From the NCBI GenBank assembly GCA_035610835.1, contig CM069459.1:28291570-28355569 (forward strand): a DNA stretch of 64,000 nt, given 5' to 3'. The stretch is from Ophiura sarsii (lineage: Eukaryota; Echinodermata; Ophiuroidea; Amphilepidida; Ophiuridae). Positions 50,690 through 63,311 of the stretch are shown here, in pieces (position 1 is the first letter of the stretch; every line of letters starts with the position of its first letter). Below the pieces are notes generated by a model. It made no database searches. It was not told the DNA's origin and saw nothing but the letters and a program-made list of their open reading frames with translations. Position numbers and translations under genes: made by a program.

Positions 50690-53650
50690 TTTATTTTGGC
50701 TTAATTATCGTTTCAAATACATTCCGTGTTTGGTTTTTACGGTGATGATACCCAAGTTGTGTGTGATCATCAAATGCTTGTCCACTTTCATAATCATGTC
50801 GTATTAAAAGCGGTAACACACAGCGAAAGTGTGTGGGATTGTTTTTTAAATTGTCATAAAATGTCACGCTTTGCTTTGCCATGCATTGTACGTTACGCGA
50901 ACCGGCATCACTGCCCGTACACAACCGAACACAATCAGCTGATGATACCCCGGCCCCCGCGGTTCAATGCACCATGTTTTCTATTTCAAGATTGAACTTA
51001 AATATTTCGAATTTTGTTCTTAAAACGTGAATATGTGGATTAAATACTCGAAGAAATATTATTGTTGAAACTTGAACAGTCTAAGGATTTCTTCTGTGTT
51101 TTTTCCCAGCGTTTTTAGGCTCGGTCGAAAACGAACCATCTATCGAGAGTCATGAGACTTGAGAGTGGTGGAGGCCAAAAACGTAAACACACCACGGCCG
51201 CATTCCGTTACATTTTTAACTGATTTCACCCTTTTTCGCCTCAAATTCGCGTCATAAATTTCTGGGGCTTTTTACAGGAACTATTTTCAGTATTGGTTGT
51301 GTTAAATGTCTTCTTTTATAAATGTTTTTGTAGCTTCCCATCAATTACACATCATAGACATAGTCAATACATTATTTTTTACTTTCATGGTCAAAAATGT
51401 TTTAAGAAATGTCTGGAATGCGTGTTCTGAATTTATGCAATTTGGAAAGGAGTCCATAATTTGTTAGGCCAAGTAGAAAAAAGTCAGTAGTTTCTGGTTC
51501 CCTCACACATCCTTTTTCACGAATTCTGTAATGTTCTTTTTTTAAATGTTATTCTTCCATAACTTTTTTGTTAAAATATTTAAAAAAAAGCTGACATCTT
51601 ATAGTCAAATGGGCATTTTAAAGCAGGTTTTTTTGTTTTTAACCAAAACCCCAGAACCATGAAATAAAAAATATTTTACAAAGGCCTCATCCTCTTCAAG
51701 TTACGCAACCAATCAGGCAATACTATGCTGGTAATGGGGATTTCGCAGAACTTGTTAAAAAAATAGTTTTGTTTTTATTTGGCCTAGGCCTATCTGGTTA
51801 TTTAAATTGATTAATTTCAATAATATTTTTATTTTTATTTTGTAATTATTAAATAGTGCATTTGTTTTGGGATGGATTTGCCTAGCTCTTCAATAAATAA
51901 GAGAAATTGCCTTTTTGCACCACCAAATTGCCATGTCTAGCTTTTTGGATGGAAGTGCTTACCATGAAGATCTCAGACTTTGAATACAGTCATAGGCCTA
52001 GGCCTATTGTCATAAGTTCTCATTTGACAATGGAAAATGATTTACAGGACCATAAATGTTCTTGGACTCTAGTAGGACTTGCAGTTTGCTTTATATTGTA
52101 AATTAGAAACACAGATTATATAATATAGGAATTGTTCAATTTTATCCTCTTAAATTAAATAATAATAACTAACACATAAAAGGATTGAATTTGAACATAC
52201 ATTATCTGCTTGTGGGAAGGACCAACTTGAAAATTCATGTTATTTCTACCTCTGTAGAGATGTTATAAATTAAGGAGGTATAGGAGTTACGTTGGTAGGC
52301 ATACCAATTAGAAATGGGAAATGTTTTTAAAAATAATAATAAAGAAAGCCTTATTTTTGCAAATATGGTTTATCCCATCAAAGTTTTCCATTTAAAGCCA
52401 GTTTTATGTTAAAAATAATTGTGAAAAGTGACCTTTGATTTTGAGCCAATTAGTAAATAGTGATGTGTGTGCGTTCTAAATTCTAAATTGGCCGTTTATT
52501 AGCTCACTGAGAAAAACACCCAAAATAACCACCATTCTTTTGTTTCCAGCTACAAAGTAAATTAATGTTATATAACACGGTATTAAAATCTTGAGTGATA
52601 AAGTAAAGAGTTGTGAATTAATCATCAGAGTGTTCCTAGCACTGTGTATAAATAGTAAAATAATAAAATTTAGCTAAATTACTGGGCTATACCAGCTCCA
52701 GCGAATATTTTTAGGAGAGGGGGTTCTCAGGACAAAAGTGGGGAAGGGGAAGTGCCACAAACATGGTTAGTTTAATCAGCCATTTCAGATTTACATTTTT
52801 TTATAATAGAAGGGACGTTCTCGGGGGGTTGGGGGGGGGGGTGGGCAGTGGCATGGAAGTTTAAAAAAACCAACCTCGCCCACTTTCCAGGCGGGAAAAA
52901 AACTTGGCATGGAAGTTTAAAAAACCCAACCTTCAACCTTGCCCACTATCCAGGCGGGAAGAAACACTTGACCCAATGATAAAAAAAAATGTGCTTAATC
53001 GCTGAGGAAAATTTTCTGGGTCCATTGTACCTTTTCCGAAATGAACATTTTCTTTCATATTCCCCTAAAAGTAAAATGATTGTCTCAAAATCTCAACATT
53101 TAAATTCAAATTTTGATGAAAAAATAGAATTAGGTGAAACTTGGTGTAATTTTTTGTTTCTATTTTGGTTAATAATTGATGAATCAACTCAACTGGTAAT
53201 TACTATGTGTTCTCTTTCTGGGAAAGTTCATGCATACCCTATTACCCTTTAAAATTGCTGGTGCCCAAATTGAACTTGAATCACCCTGGCAATTACCATG
53301 TTGCTGATTTGGGGGTTTTCATTGAAAATTGGGCTACTTAAAAACATTATTATTACAAGGCAACCTTGTTTTTAAAAAAGCCAATAATATTACGACCTTG
53401 TTTAGGCAGGTTTGGGGGAAGAGTATAGATTTTTTTTTGTTCCAATCCAAAGTCCTGTAGTTGCTATGGTAATATATTATTGATCTTAGGAATTAATGTG
53501 TCTACACAGCATTAGGCGTTGCAGGGGCTCTTGCTTTATTATAAATGGCCCACCTGCACCTGGGCAAAATGTGTGTATGTTATATGCTTGTTTTTGAATC
53601 CTCATACATGTAGATCTGTATTATGCTAATAGGACCAACAAATCAAATAT
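50690..53650. other. Non-coding; possible first intron
   Basis: AT-rich. It contains the inverse copy (51,640-51,790) of the 41.8-kb repeat and a small G-rich duplicated patch (52,830-52,970, ggcatggaagtttaaaaaa twice). No exon recognised. Confidence 0.5.
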
Positions 53651-53652
53651 AT

Positions 53653-53960
53653 TGTTGTGTTGCCTGCCCTCAGTGACAGCAACCAACCCTAAAATATCAA
53701 AGATTAGGGTCACATATTTTTAAGATTTATATTTTACACAAATTGTCAAAATATATTATTTTCAGCTTGAAATTAATCAAGTTTGCTTGAATGATGAATG
53801 AAAAACTATTATCACACTAGAAATTAACATTTACCAATTTTGTCTGGACATGAACCACGATCTATCTGTCAGTGATATTTGTCAGCAATAACAAAATAAA
53901 ATAAAAAAATGACAGATCGACCCAACCTCAACATTTTTGGTACTTGAGGGGCAACACAAC
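53653..53960. mobile_element. 'ttgtgttgccctcag' MITE family, copy 3
   Basis: Ends tgttgtgttgcctgccctca / tgaggggcaacacaaca, with the interior shared with 46,188-46,475 in inverse orientation and with 38,321-38,546. Confidence 0.75.
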
Positions 53961-53984
53961 AGTTTATTTTTTTGGCCTAATGTG

Positions 53985-56420
53985 CTTCATAAATGTATGC
54001 AAATGTCGCAACACCTTGACAACCCGTTTTGTTTGTGGAAAAGCTTTAAGGCAATTTGTATTGCTTTTTATGTTTAAAAAAAAAGGTTACAACTCTATGA
54101 GAAAGTTGATTTTAGGCCTACACTAAGACTGTAAAACATCACATTTGACAATTTTAAATATATTGCTGAATGGAAACTTAAACGTTTAAGAGTTTTCAAT
54201 TTAGTTAGTTATTAATTATAGGTGTTAATTTAATTTCACAATGTTTAGGATGATAGCCAACATATTGTGCCTGGGCCTACCAATTACCGTGTCAAGCAAA
54301 ACAAGGCTCTATATTAGTAATTACATCTACAAGGAAATGATTTATGATTTTAGAAGAAAAAAATGTGCATTGGTTCTTTTTCAGAATCAAAGTCACTTGA
54401 AAGATGTATTAGTTTGCCAACTTTACCGATCAGTCCACAATCAATCTCAGTCACAAACCACTCTTTAAATTGCACATATCTCTCAAATATACATCGCTCC
54501 AAATGTTGCCAATTCATTGTCAATTTTTGTGTTTTGTCTTGTCCCACCAGTGTTTATAATTTGACATGTTGCCATGGAGACATATCTTTTCATGGCATGG
54601 GTAAGGTGTCGCGTACAAACGCTGGCTTTTTATAGCAATGCAACAGTGTTCGTTAGGAGTCTCCGAGGCAGAACAAATGATTATACTTAATTTAATCTAT
54701 GTGTATTAGGTATCCATGGTGATGAAAAGAAAACTGAAGGACCAGTGTTGCGTGGATGATTGATTATGGATGGTACCATAACACAATTTATGTAATGCAG
54801 TTTTTTGGTGTTTTTTTAAAAATAGATCCGAAAGTGCTTTGTAATGCTTTTGAGAAGCCAATATATGACAGCATCTCTTGCTAAGGAAAGAAGGTACTAA
54901 ATACTATAGTTTATTCAATCCAAAAAAATGTACCATTCGATGGACACAGGTGCCATTCGAGAAAGAATACATTTGGTGTCAGATGTGGGATTCCTGTGAT
55001 GCATGGAAACACTTCACACTCACATTCACACCTCAGTCACAGTGATGCAAAATAAGCTTAGTACTATTTAGATAACCCCTATAATACCTCACTCTTGGAA
55101 ACCAATTTAGTTAATTAATTTGGATTTGTATTGAATTTTACCCTAAAGTTTTTTCCTTCTCGGGGATGAGTTGTCTTCAACGTTTCTTCATTTTTGTTTA
55201 GAATTAGAGCAAAATTGTCCGCCAATGATTTGAGCTTATTTTGAGCCTCGGTTATTTGATCTATGTATAGCACAATACTTATTTTTGCCTATTGCAATAG
55301 CCTTCATAAGTAAAATTATCTCATTTCCTCTCCTTATTATTCTACGGAGCAGGCTCACGGTACAATTAGTCTGGCAATGGTGCATTGTGCACAATTGAAT
55401 AAATTCACAATAATTAGATAATCAAGCTTTTTAAATTTGTCTGTGTGCCATAGTTTAAAATATCGCTAGATTCCAGATGGTATGTTGGGGCCTGAATTGC
55501 TAGCCCAATTTAGCTCAAATTAAATAAGAAACCATTTGTGTATTTGCGTTTTAAAATGGATGTGTGTATTGTGTGCTATTCTCTTTTGAGTCGAAGGAGC
55601 GGGAAATCGTTGGTGTTTAAACCCCTGCGGTCATGTGACTGCCTTTCAGGTGATCACATGACAGCATTATAAATACATGTAGATGGCCGGAACATTGTAA
55701 TCTGTGTCCCTGTTGAGTAATGGCTCTAGTGTAATGACTATGGTCATGTGTTTTAAGCTCGCCTCCTTTCGCGTTACACACGGATTTTGGCTTTCGCGAC
55801 ATGATTTTAACTTTACACATTTATATTTGCTTGTATACCCCCCTGAGGTAGTAAAAGTATACATTTTCTGAAGGGAAATTGCATGAGGAAACCGAATATG
55901 CCATTAAAATGATAGTACGACCAAGAACTAAAATGGTATGATCGGAAATGTTCGGAAAAATATCAGAGTTTTTTAATTTTTAATTTGAGATCGATATATT
56001 TTTTATACCTACCCCTATTAATATTTACTTTACATATTTGAATTCCTCATGAAATTACCCATTAGATGATATATAATTGTCAAACTTACTACGTCGGTAT
56101 GGTAATTATACCGGCTAATGAATATCTCCAATTTTTATTTTATATATTTTTAGAATTTTCAGAAATATTTGTTTAAGGATGAACCCTTCCCTGATATAAA
56201 CGGCATTTCTGAATACCTCTAGTTACAAGCTTTCCAAAAATGTATACTTTTGCTATCATAGGTTGAAAACTTTTTCTGTTATAGTCATTTTTATAAATCC
56301 GGTAAATTGAGGCTGATTATTCATGTTGACTGTGTAGCGAATAGGAAGAAAGCTGATAATCATGGTCTTATCCATAATTAATTAGTTGTTACAAATAGTT
56401 GACAAGTCTGTTGAACCACA
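53985..56420. other. No recognisable gene
   Basis: AT-rich. The plus-strand stretch 54,826-54,892 looks exon-like in one frame (acceptor aaaaatag, donor AAG|gtacta, reading RKCFVMLLRSQYMTASLAKE), but its phase does not fit the putative exon at 50,654, and it is weak. Confidence 0.45.
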
Positions 56421-56427
56421 TACTTAA

Positions 56428-56838
56428 AGGAGGTGTCCCGCAAGCATAAAAGTGTGCATTATATGTTAGAAATATAACTATCGAGCCCAACTTTTGTAAT
56501 GATATAGAAGAAAACACCACACTTATGACAAAAACAAATAAAAACCGCAATCTCTCAACATGCCCTTTTTAAAATTCGCGGCGATCAAAAGTCCCAGTGT
56601 CGATGATGTCATAGTTGTACAATACACATGCGCAAATTTGAGCACCGATACCCATGACGTCATCGACACCGGGACTTTCAATCGCCGCGAATTTTAAAAA
56701 GTGCATGTTGAGTGATGGCAGTTTTTATTCATTTTTGTGACTAGTACGGTGTTTTGTTCTATATAATTACGTAACTTCGGCTCGATAATTATGTTTCTAA
56801 CAAATAATGCTCAATGTTGTGCTTGGGGGACCATTCCT
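56428..56838. mobile_element. TTAA-flanked fold-back element
   Basis: TTAA at 56,424-56,427 and 56,839-56,842. Ends aggaggtgtcccgcaagc / gcttgggggaccattcct. The interior is palindromic, for example ttttaaaattcgcggcgatc (56,569) against gatcgccgcgaatttt-like sequence near 56,685, and gatgacgtcat-type words. Confidence 0.85.
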
Positions 56839-56844
56839 TTAAAG

Positions 56845-59320
56845 ACTACTAAATATCCTTTAAAATGGGACACGAATGGTGTTTGTAACATTAGGCGATG
56901 ACTAGTTATTCTAAAAAGAACAAAGATTATCGCCATTATTGGATTATCCCCATTGAGTTTGTACAGGCGGCACCCCTTCCAGAAACACCCCTTCCAGCAC
57001 CACCCCTGGTCTCCAAACATCAAACAGCTGTATCTCCCCTTCTATATTAGCTATACCAATGCCATTTTGCCGGCAGATAGCTTGTTATTAGGGCTTTAAA
57101 ATGATACCAAATTTGTTGAGATAGCTTTTGTGGTTTTGAAAATATTTGAGGAAAATGACAGCATAAAACTACAAAATGTAACGGCACCACCCTATTGGGA
57201 GGCGAGTTCATAACGCGTGACCCTATATAGCTTTTATTTCAAATCACGACACCACAGATTTCTTCTCAAAATCATGTAAAATCAGTTGTTTTTGGGCCGA
57301 AAATCTGTCGACATTTTTTCTCACAAATAAAAAAAAAATCCTAATCTACAGATTCTTACAAAAAATCTTTGCAAGAATCTGAATGGATTCACGCAACCTA
57401 ACTTCTGGCCCTAGTCTGGATAGGGATCAAGATACCTCTCTAATATACAGGTCTGTAAAATGTAACTCTTGTGAATGAGTGCTATTTTATTCCTCCCTAA
57501 TTTTGTAAATTTATCCAAACTTTTAGGAAACATCGTATTTTACTGTAGTGCTTTATAAGTTGAAGGACTAATTTCAATGTTGAAGTCTTCAATTAATCAT
57601 AGGCCCTATTGCACACATTTGAAAATAAAAAATCTGTTTTTCATTGAAAAGGTGAAGCGATCATTTAGGATGCATTACTTCAACAAATATGTGCGCCATT
57701 GCAGCTATGTGTTTTATGGCGACCTCTCGTCTGTGGGCAGCTTGTTTTGTGGCAAATTCATCCCAAGTTTTTCCGCTAATTGGAGCCAGTTTGTAAAATA
57801 ATCTCATTTTATTTTTTAAGTACCTCGCCAACTAGCAAATATTAAATTGCCATGGTGACGGTACCAGCCGTCTCCGGAAAAGGTGGAGAGAGAGAGAGGG
57901 AAAAAAGATCGACAAACACTCTGTGTTGTTTTAACTGATCATTTCAAGGCAAAAAATATTTATTTTGCGTCGACGGAACGCAGCGTTTTCCCCCAAGATA
58001 AGGTATTAAGCCAGCCTGGCCAGATCTGGGGTGGGAAGTGTTTACTTACTATTTTGGGTAATAATATAATACAATTTTGTGCAGTGACTAGTTACTAAAT
58101 ATAGTGCTAAGTAATGGAGTCTCTGAATATGACCAAATAGCATATGAGATAGTAAGTTTGTTTTCGAGAACGAGAATTGATATCTGGGATTATGCTCTAA
58201 TTTCAAGAGTTATGTTAGTGGAGGGGTTGCGTAGGTTACGGTTGCGGGCATGGGGTGTTCAATTAGGTTTGAATATATGCCATTGGGCATTTGATATGTA
58301 ATTAACTAAAACATTTCCTTTTCTTCATTTCTTTTTGAAAAATAAATGGGAAATTGATGAGATCCTGAATGAAACTAAACATAACAAAAAGGGGTTTGAA
58401 AAAGATGTCTATCTGTCAGGGGTCGCATTCTGACGCGTCTGCGTGTCATGGACCTCTCACTTTTTTTGTTTGACGCGTCAGATTTCAAATTGAAAAGACT
58501 TGCGGGTCCCCATCAAAATTGAAGGGACCCTTTAAATTTGACGATGTATGAAAATTGAAGCACTCAGAAATTCTGTAATTTACATCCATCCTTTGCTCAC
58601 AATATAAATTCAATAAAACTGTCCGTAAAAAAAAAATCAAATCAATTCAAATCAAACATTTCTAAATCGCTGGCAAATTGCTTCCGCAAAAGTTTCAATG
58701 ATTTCTATATAAATACATTCTATCAGTATCTTCTACTGATTCAGTAATATGACATGGTGACGACATAGGTATGTGATTTACACGTTCTAACTTGGCCGTG
58801 CGCAGTCTGCGTATCTGTGTTAGCGACTGTATCAGTTTCGACCATTTTCAAATACCCAAACTTCAGGACCCCTCAATTTTTTGGGGGACCCCTTAAATTT
58901 GTTTTTTAAAGTCTTACGGGTTCCTGAAAATGTCATGGGACCTCTCACATTTTTGACTGCTTTATACATTTCACGGACATAAATTATGCTAATGAGCTCA
59001 TTAAATGACGTCACTCACATCATCGATATTTTCGTAACGCCAAAATTGTAGGGTTGAAATTCTAGGTCGAGTAAAATGATGTGCTTATTTGTTGTCTGTG
59101 AGCTTTTGTGAATTTTTTCCCGTATTGGAGTATTTTTTTATTGAAAATAGACAGTTCAAATTAAACGTTGGTTCCAAGTTCAACTGACAGCACATGTATT
59201 TAAGTAGACAGCAACTACAATATGCAGGCAACATTTGAGAAAAAACGATGCCCGGCTTTGCAAGAAAGTGTATGGGGAAGTGTACGGGTGAACATGACAA
59301 ACCAAAACAGCCTAGTAAGT
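56845..59320. other. No recognisable gene
   Basis: AT-rich non-coding sequence. Around 57,350-57,400 are attcttgcaaga-type words related to the 2.8-3.2 kb element. At 58,430-58,960 related words (gtcatggacctctcac, gacccc..aaatttg) recur in direct orientation but permuted order, suggesting a broken tandem repeat. Several frames of 60-75 codons lack any motif. Confidence 0.5.
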
Positions 59321-59324
59321 AACC

Positions 59325-59345
59325 GCCTCCGTGGCGCAATTGGTA

Positions 59346-59381
<36 letters not shown>

Positions 59382-59398
59382 GAGGCTAGCCGGGGGCG
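59325..59398 (+). tRNA. tRNA-Asn (GTT), diverged
   Basis: Seventy-four nt fold as a cloverleaf: acceptor GCCTCCG/CGGGGGC (one T-G pair), D stem GCGC/GCGC, anticodon arm TTCGG-CTGTTAA-CCGAA with anticodon GTT at 59,359-59,361, variable loop AAGGT, T loop TTCGAGG. The body matches animal tRNA-Asn closely except the T stem: GGTGG faces CTAGC with a G-G mismatch, and the loop ends in G instead of C. A T5 run (tctttttg) a few nt downstream is a usable Pol III terminator. It could be functional or a young pseudogene. Confidence 0.8.
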
Positions 59399-59399
59399 T

Positions 59400-60100
59400 T
59401 GTTTCTTTTTGCATTCGACAAATCACATCACAGTAAAAATATAATGTTGACAAAATCACAGACCACTTACACAAAAATCGCATCTGCGCATGCTCCTGTC
59501 GTGATCGAAATCCAACACACAAGCAATGGGCGAGTTTTATAAGTGCCCTGCTATCTGTTCAAATTGGTGAATATTGGGTCCTATTTTATGGGTAAATTCG
59601 TATTCCCCATCAAACCGGACGTTCATGAACATTGCCTGCTTAAAATTTGAAACATTTCCTCATTGTGTATTATTCAATTTCCAACACTGCTTTATTTAGT
59701 CTACATTATAAACCTATACAATATTTGTCACTGGCTCTTTTATCTTTAGCTTTGTGTGTTGTTAAAAATAGGGCTTTAAATTTACAATGTGGATGTTTTT
59801 GTTTGGAGGGGGCTCCCATTTTGTCATCAGCTGAATTAAGTTCAGGGAATTCCACTTTTGTCATTATATTTTTTGTCATAGCCCACTTGAGTTAAGTGCT
59901 ATAGTTCGAATCACAATGCCCTGGATAATTCAGCTGTGTGTGCATGCTGGCCACAGTGTAACTCAAATCACCAAGCTTCATCTTTTGTCATAGAAGTCTG
60001 GATCAGACTATAGGGAACCCAATTGTATCTTGTGTTGTGGATGTTAGCCTGACAGAGACTTAGCACAGGAGCTCTAACATTTGTATTGTAGAGGCAAGTA
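59400..60100. other. No recognisable gene
   Basis: Short direct words (aattcc/acttttgtcat, ttttgtcatag) herald the tandem array further right. No frame of interest. Confidence 0.5.
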
Positions 60101-60104
60101 TTAT

Positions 60105-61011
60105 TAATACTAAGAAGGTAGGTAAGTCTGCCAACAAACTTCAGAATGACCTTGACCAGCTTCAGCAGTGGGAGGCAGACTGGCAGATGGAATTTCACCC
60201 CAAAAAATGTCAAATTCTTCATGTCACCAACAAGAGAAACATCATCAAAGAACCGTACAACATCCATGGCCATATTCTTGAAGAGGCGGACACTGCCAAG
60301 TACCTGGGCGTAAACATTCATCGCAGTCTCAATTGGAACCACCACATTCAGAAGGTCACATCAAAGGCAAACTCCACCCGTGCATTCCTCCAGAGAAATA
60401 TACATCAATGTCCACGTGAAACTAAGGTGTTGTGTTACACTACCCTTCTTCGTCCACTTGTCGAATATGCCAGCATCATTTGGGATCCTCATACCAATGC
60501 TAACATCAATAGATTGGAAATGGTACAGCGCAAATATGCCAGGTTCGTCTTTTATGACTACAGAACAACCAGTAGTGTCACAGCCATGCTTGATCAGCTG
60601 AAGTGGTCATCATTACAGGAAAGACGAGCACAGGCCAAAGTTGAAATGATGTACCGTATCGTGAACGACCTGGTAGATATTCCAACATCCTACCTCACAC
60701 CAACCCTGATGATGCGAGGACACACCCAGAAGTACCTGGTTCCATTCGCCCGAATAGACGTCTTCCGTCACTCATTTTTTCCGGATGGCATCAGACTCTG
60801 GAATGCTCTACCACAGCAGCTTGTTGACAGCGCCTCCCTCGATTGCTTCAGAGGGCAGACGCAGTCTATCCAGCTTCGTTAGCTCCACCCATGTTTTTAG
60901 CGCACATTAGTTTAGCTCTGCACATTGTACATATCCAGCACCCACAAAGCACACAGTACGTGAATACGCCAATGGCGGTCTGTACTTTAATGGAAGAAGA
61001 AGAAGAAGAAG
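60105..61011 (+). mobile_element. 5'-truncated non-LTR retrotransposon (LINE) with GAA tail
   Basis: An open frame enters at about 60,110 (KLQNDLDQLQQWEADWQMEF), passes the ATG at 60,187 and stops at 60,882. It contains FHPKKCQILHVT, AKYLGVNIHRSLNWNHHIQK, LLRPLVEYASIIWDPH, LEMVQRKYARFVFYDY and FRHSFFPDGIRLWNALP. These are the thumb and C-terminal motifs ('KYLGV.i...L.W..HI', 'R..leYas.iWdP', 'sFfpr.i..WN.LP') of CR1/Jockey/Rex-type ORF2, following the lost YxDD core. The 3' UTR ends in a (GAA)n run at 60,990-61,011. The surviving frame is intact, so the insertion is fairly young. Confidence 0.9.
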
Positions 61012-61158
61012 TCTGTAATTGTAGGGGATGGGGATTCCCCTTTTGTTATAGACTGAGTCACTGGTATCCATTGGCTGAATCAGATCTATTGGCTTGACAG
61101 CCAGTGGCCTTGACATGCATAAAGCTTACTGTGGTGTGACAGACGGCTATGCCAAAAG

Positions 61159-61675
61159 AACAGTTCAGTATCGAATTAGGGAATTCCCCTTTTGTCATAG
61201 CCTGCATCCTGCAACCAACCTTTGCTTCAACAGTTCACAGGGTCTAAGGACAGTTTGGTCAGGTCGGTTCTTGCACAGATCCGGATGTAGAGGCATTGAC
61301 AGTCTCTAAATTAGATTCAAACCTAACAGTTCAGTATCGAATTAGGGAATTCCCCTTTTGTCATAGCCTGCATCCTGCAACCAACCTTTGCTTTAACAGT
61401 TGACAGGGTCTATGGACAGTTTGGTCAGGTCGGTTCTTGCACAGATCCGGATGTAGAGGCATTGACAGTCTCTAAATTAGATTCAAAACCTAACAGTTCA
61501 GTATCGAATTAGGGAATTCCCCTTTTGTCATAGCCTGCATCCTGCAACCAAAGATTGAAAGACCTTCTTTGCTGTAACAGTTGACAGGGTCTATGGACAG
61601 TTTGGAAGGTCAGTTCTTGCACAGATCCGGTGTAGAGGCATTGCCAGTCTCTTAATTAGATTCAAAACCATGCTT
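61159..61675. repeat. Tandem array, ~167-bp unit, 3 copies
   Basis: Units start at 61,159, 61,325 and 61,492 with aacagttcagtatcgaatta. Each contains gggaattccccttttgtcat and ggttcttgcacagatccgg. The third has a 17-bp insertion (agattgaaagacc...) and small deletions. Confidence 0.95.
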
Positions 61676-61800
61676 GCTAACTAACAAATGGGTGTAATGA
61701 CTAGTAATGAGTTGGCCAGCTGTGAGGACTCTGCGAGCAGAGAAACTGCATTAGCTATGTTATTGTAAGTAATGACACACACAACACATGCTTATTATAA

Positions 61801-62279
61801 GATATTCAGTGTGACTACGTACATCTACATGTAGTTCACGGAGGGGTTGAAATATTGTGTAGAAGCTTGAGACCTGACTTCTAGTTTGTTGGGTGGTTTG
61901 ATATTCAGTGTGACTACATCTACATATAGTTCATGGAGGGGTTGAAATATTGTGTAAAAGCTTGAGACCTGACTTCTAGTTTGTTGGGTGGTTTGATATT
62001 CAGTGTGACTACATCTACATATAGTTAATGGAGGGGTTGAAATATTGTGTAAAAGCTTGAGACCTGACTTCTAGTTTGTTGGGTGGTTTGATATTCAGTG
62101 TGACTACATCTACATATAGTTCATGGAGGGGTTGAAATATTGTGTAAAAGCTTGAGACCTGACTTCTAGTTTGTTGGGTGGTTTGATATTCAGTGTGACT
62201 ACATCTACATATAGTTAATGGAGGGGTTGAAATATTGTGTAAAAGCTTGAGACCTGACTTCTAGTTTGTTGGGTGTTTT
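61801..62279. repeat. Tandem array, 95-bp unit, 5 copies with dimeric pattern
   Basis: Units start at 61,801 (99 bp), 61,900, 61,995, 62,090 and 62,185, each beginning gatattcagtgtgactac. Units 2 and 4 read tagttcatgg, and units 3 and 5 read tagttaatgg, so the last four copies form a duplicated 190-bp dimer. Confidence 0.95.
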
Positions 62280-63128
62280 TTTTTGCATGGGTTTAAGGAA
62301 TAAAGTGTTATAATTATCTAGTTTGGGGGAATTCCCTCACAATCTCACATGTCATGATGTTGGCAATGCCAGCAACCACACATTGGAGAAAAGCCAATTT
62401 AAATGTCCAATTTCTATAAAAAATTATAGCATTTATTAGCCTGGTTTGTAACCTGTATAATCAGCCATGCAGATTATACCATGTTGAGGCTATCAACCAT
62501 ATGCTTTAGGTGTTTTCACCTTTCTTTGACATTTTTGTTTTGCACGATATTTTCCCATTTTTTGTGTATCAATACTTTCCCCTCATCTCTTTGTGTGGTA
62601 TTAAGATTGGTGAAATTACAGGCCCTATTATCGGGCATTAAGGCATGATCTTACGACACTAAAAGCAATTTAGATTATAATTCATCGTTGAACTTTGTGA
62701 AAATTGGGGGGAAATAAATCTGTTGTACAAATTCTTTATCGTCATGCCGCCATTTTTTAGAATGATTTGAAAAAAAAGTGACGACATATAAAATAAAAAT
62801 ATATAAACAAATTGATAAATTAATGAATTAATAAATAAATACATAATTGAAGAGATAACTAAATAAATATAAATAAATAAATAGATTGATAACTAGTTAA
62901 ATAAATAAATAAATAAATAGAATGAAAACTAATTAAATAACCAAATAAATAAATAAATAGATAGAGCTCCCGGAAGGTTTCATAAAATATCAAGTCGAAA
63001 TGTTAAATTCTTATCTTAATATAAAGTAATCCTCCAGAAATGATAACATTGTATCTTTTTGTAATTTTTGCTGTAACTTTTTTTCTCTCTTTGCATCATT
63101 AAATTATTAGTGAAAATATGGTTTGCTT
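62280..63128. other. No gene; includes AAAT microsatellite
   Basis: AT-rich. Between about 62,815 and 62,965 runs of (taaa)n are interspersed with aactagtt. No coding signal. Confidence 0.6.
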
Positions 63129-63311
63129 TCATATCAATTCAAAACAATGTGTACAGGGACCTTTGTATTCAGCCAGCAGTGCTCCATACAAATAAATATC
63201 CAAACATTTGGGACAGAAATTAAATCTGCTCACAGTTTCCCAGCTGACCTTAAAATATGTAGCGCAGTGTGGCAATTCAACACCATATAAGGCCAATTTC
63301 TCAATTCTGCT
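63129..63311 (-). CDS. Possible terminal exon of a minus-strand gene (CxxC pairs)
   Basis: A good acceptor (ttttgtttcag) at 63,312 opens 183 bp ending in TGA at 63,129. Reading: SRIEKLALYGVELPHCATYF, KVSWETVSRFNFCPKCLDIY, LYGALLAEYKGPCTHCFELI. Two CxxC pairs (CPKC, CTHC) 20 residues apart could form a zinc site. The arrangement faintly recalls the cysteine-bearing C termini of LRR proteins such as LRR1/LRRC58, but I cannot assign it. The upstream exons would lie outside the window to the right. Confidence 0.4.
   Translation of the reverse strand, partial: SRIEKLALYGVELPHCATYFKVSWETVSRFNFCPKCLDIYLYGALLAEYKGPCTHCFELI

Noticed and set aside
54566..54579. Second X-box-like word GTTGCCATGGAGAC
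   Set aside because: The second half-site has two mismatches and no gene start is nearby.
54826..54892. Exon-like stretch on the plus strand
   Set aside because: Open frame and acceptor exist, but the phase does not match the putative exon at 50,654 and the donor is weak.
57577..58301. Three plus-strand ORFs of 65-74 codons
   Set aside because: No splice logic, no motifs, and AT-rich codon content. Most likely chance.
59085..59522. 145-codon minus-strand ORF
   Set aside because: It runs antisense through the tRNA-Asn gene. The text around PPTFRLTAERAYQLRHGG is the familiar antisense-tRNA artefact.
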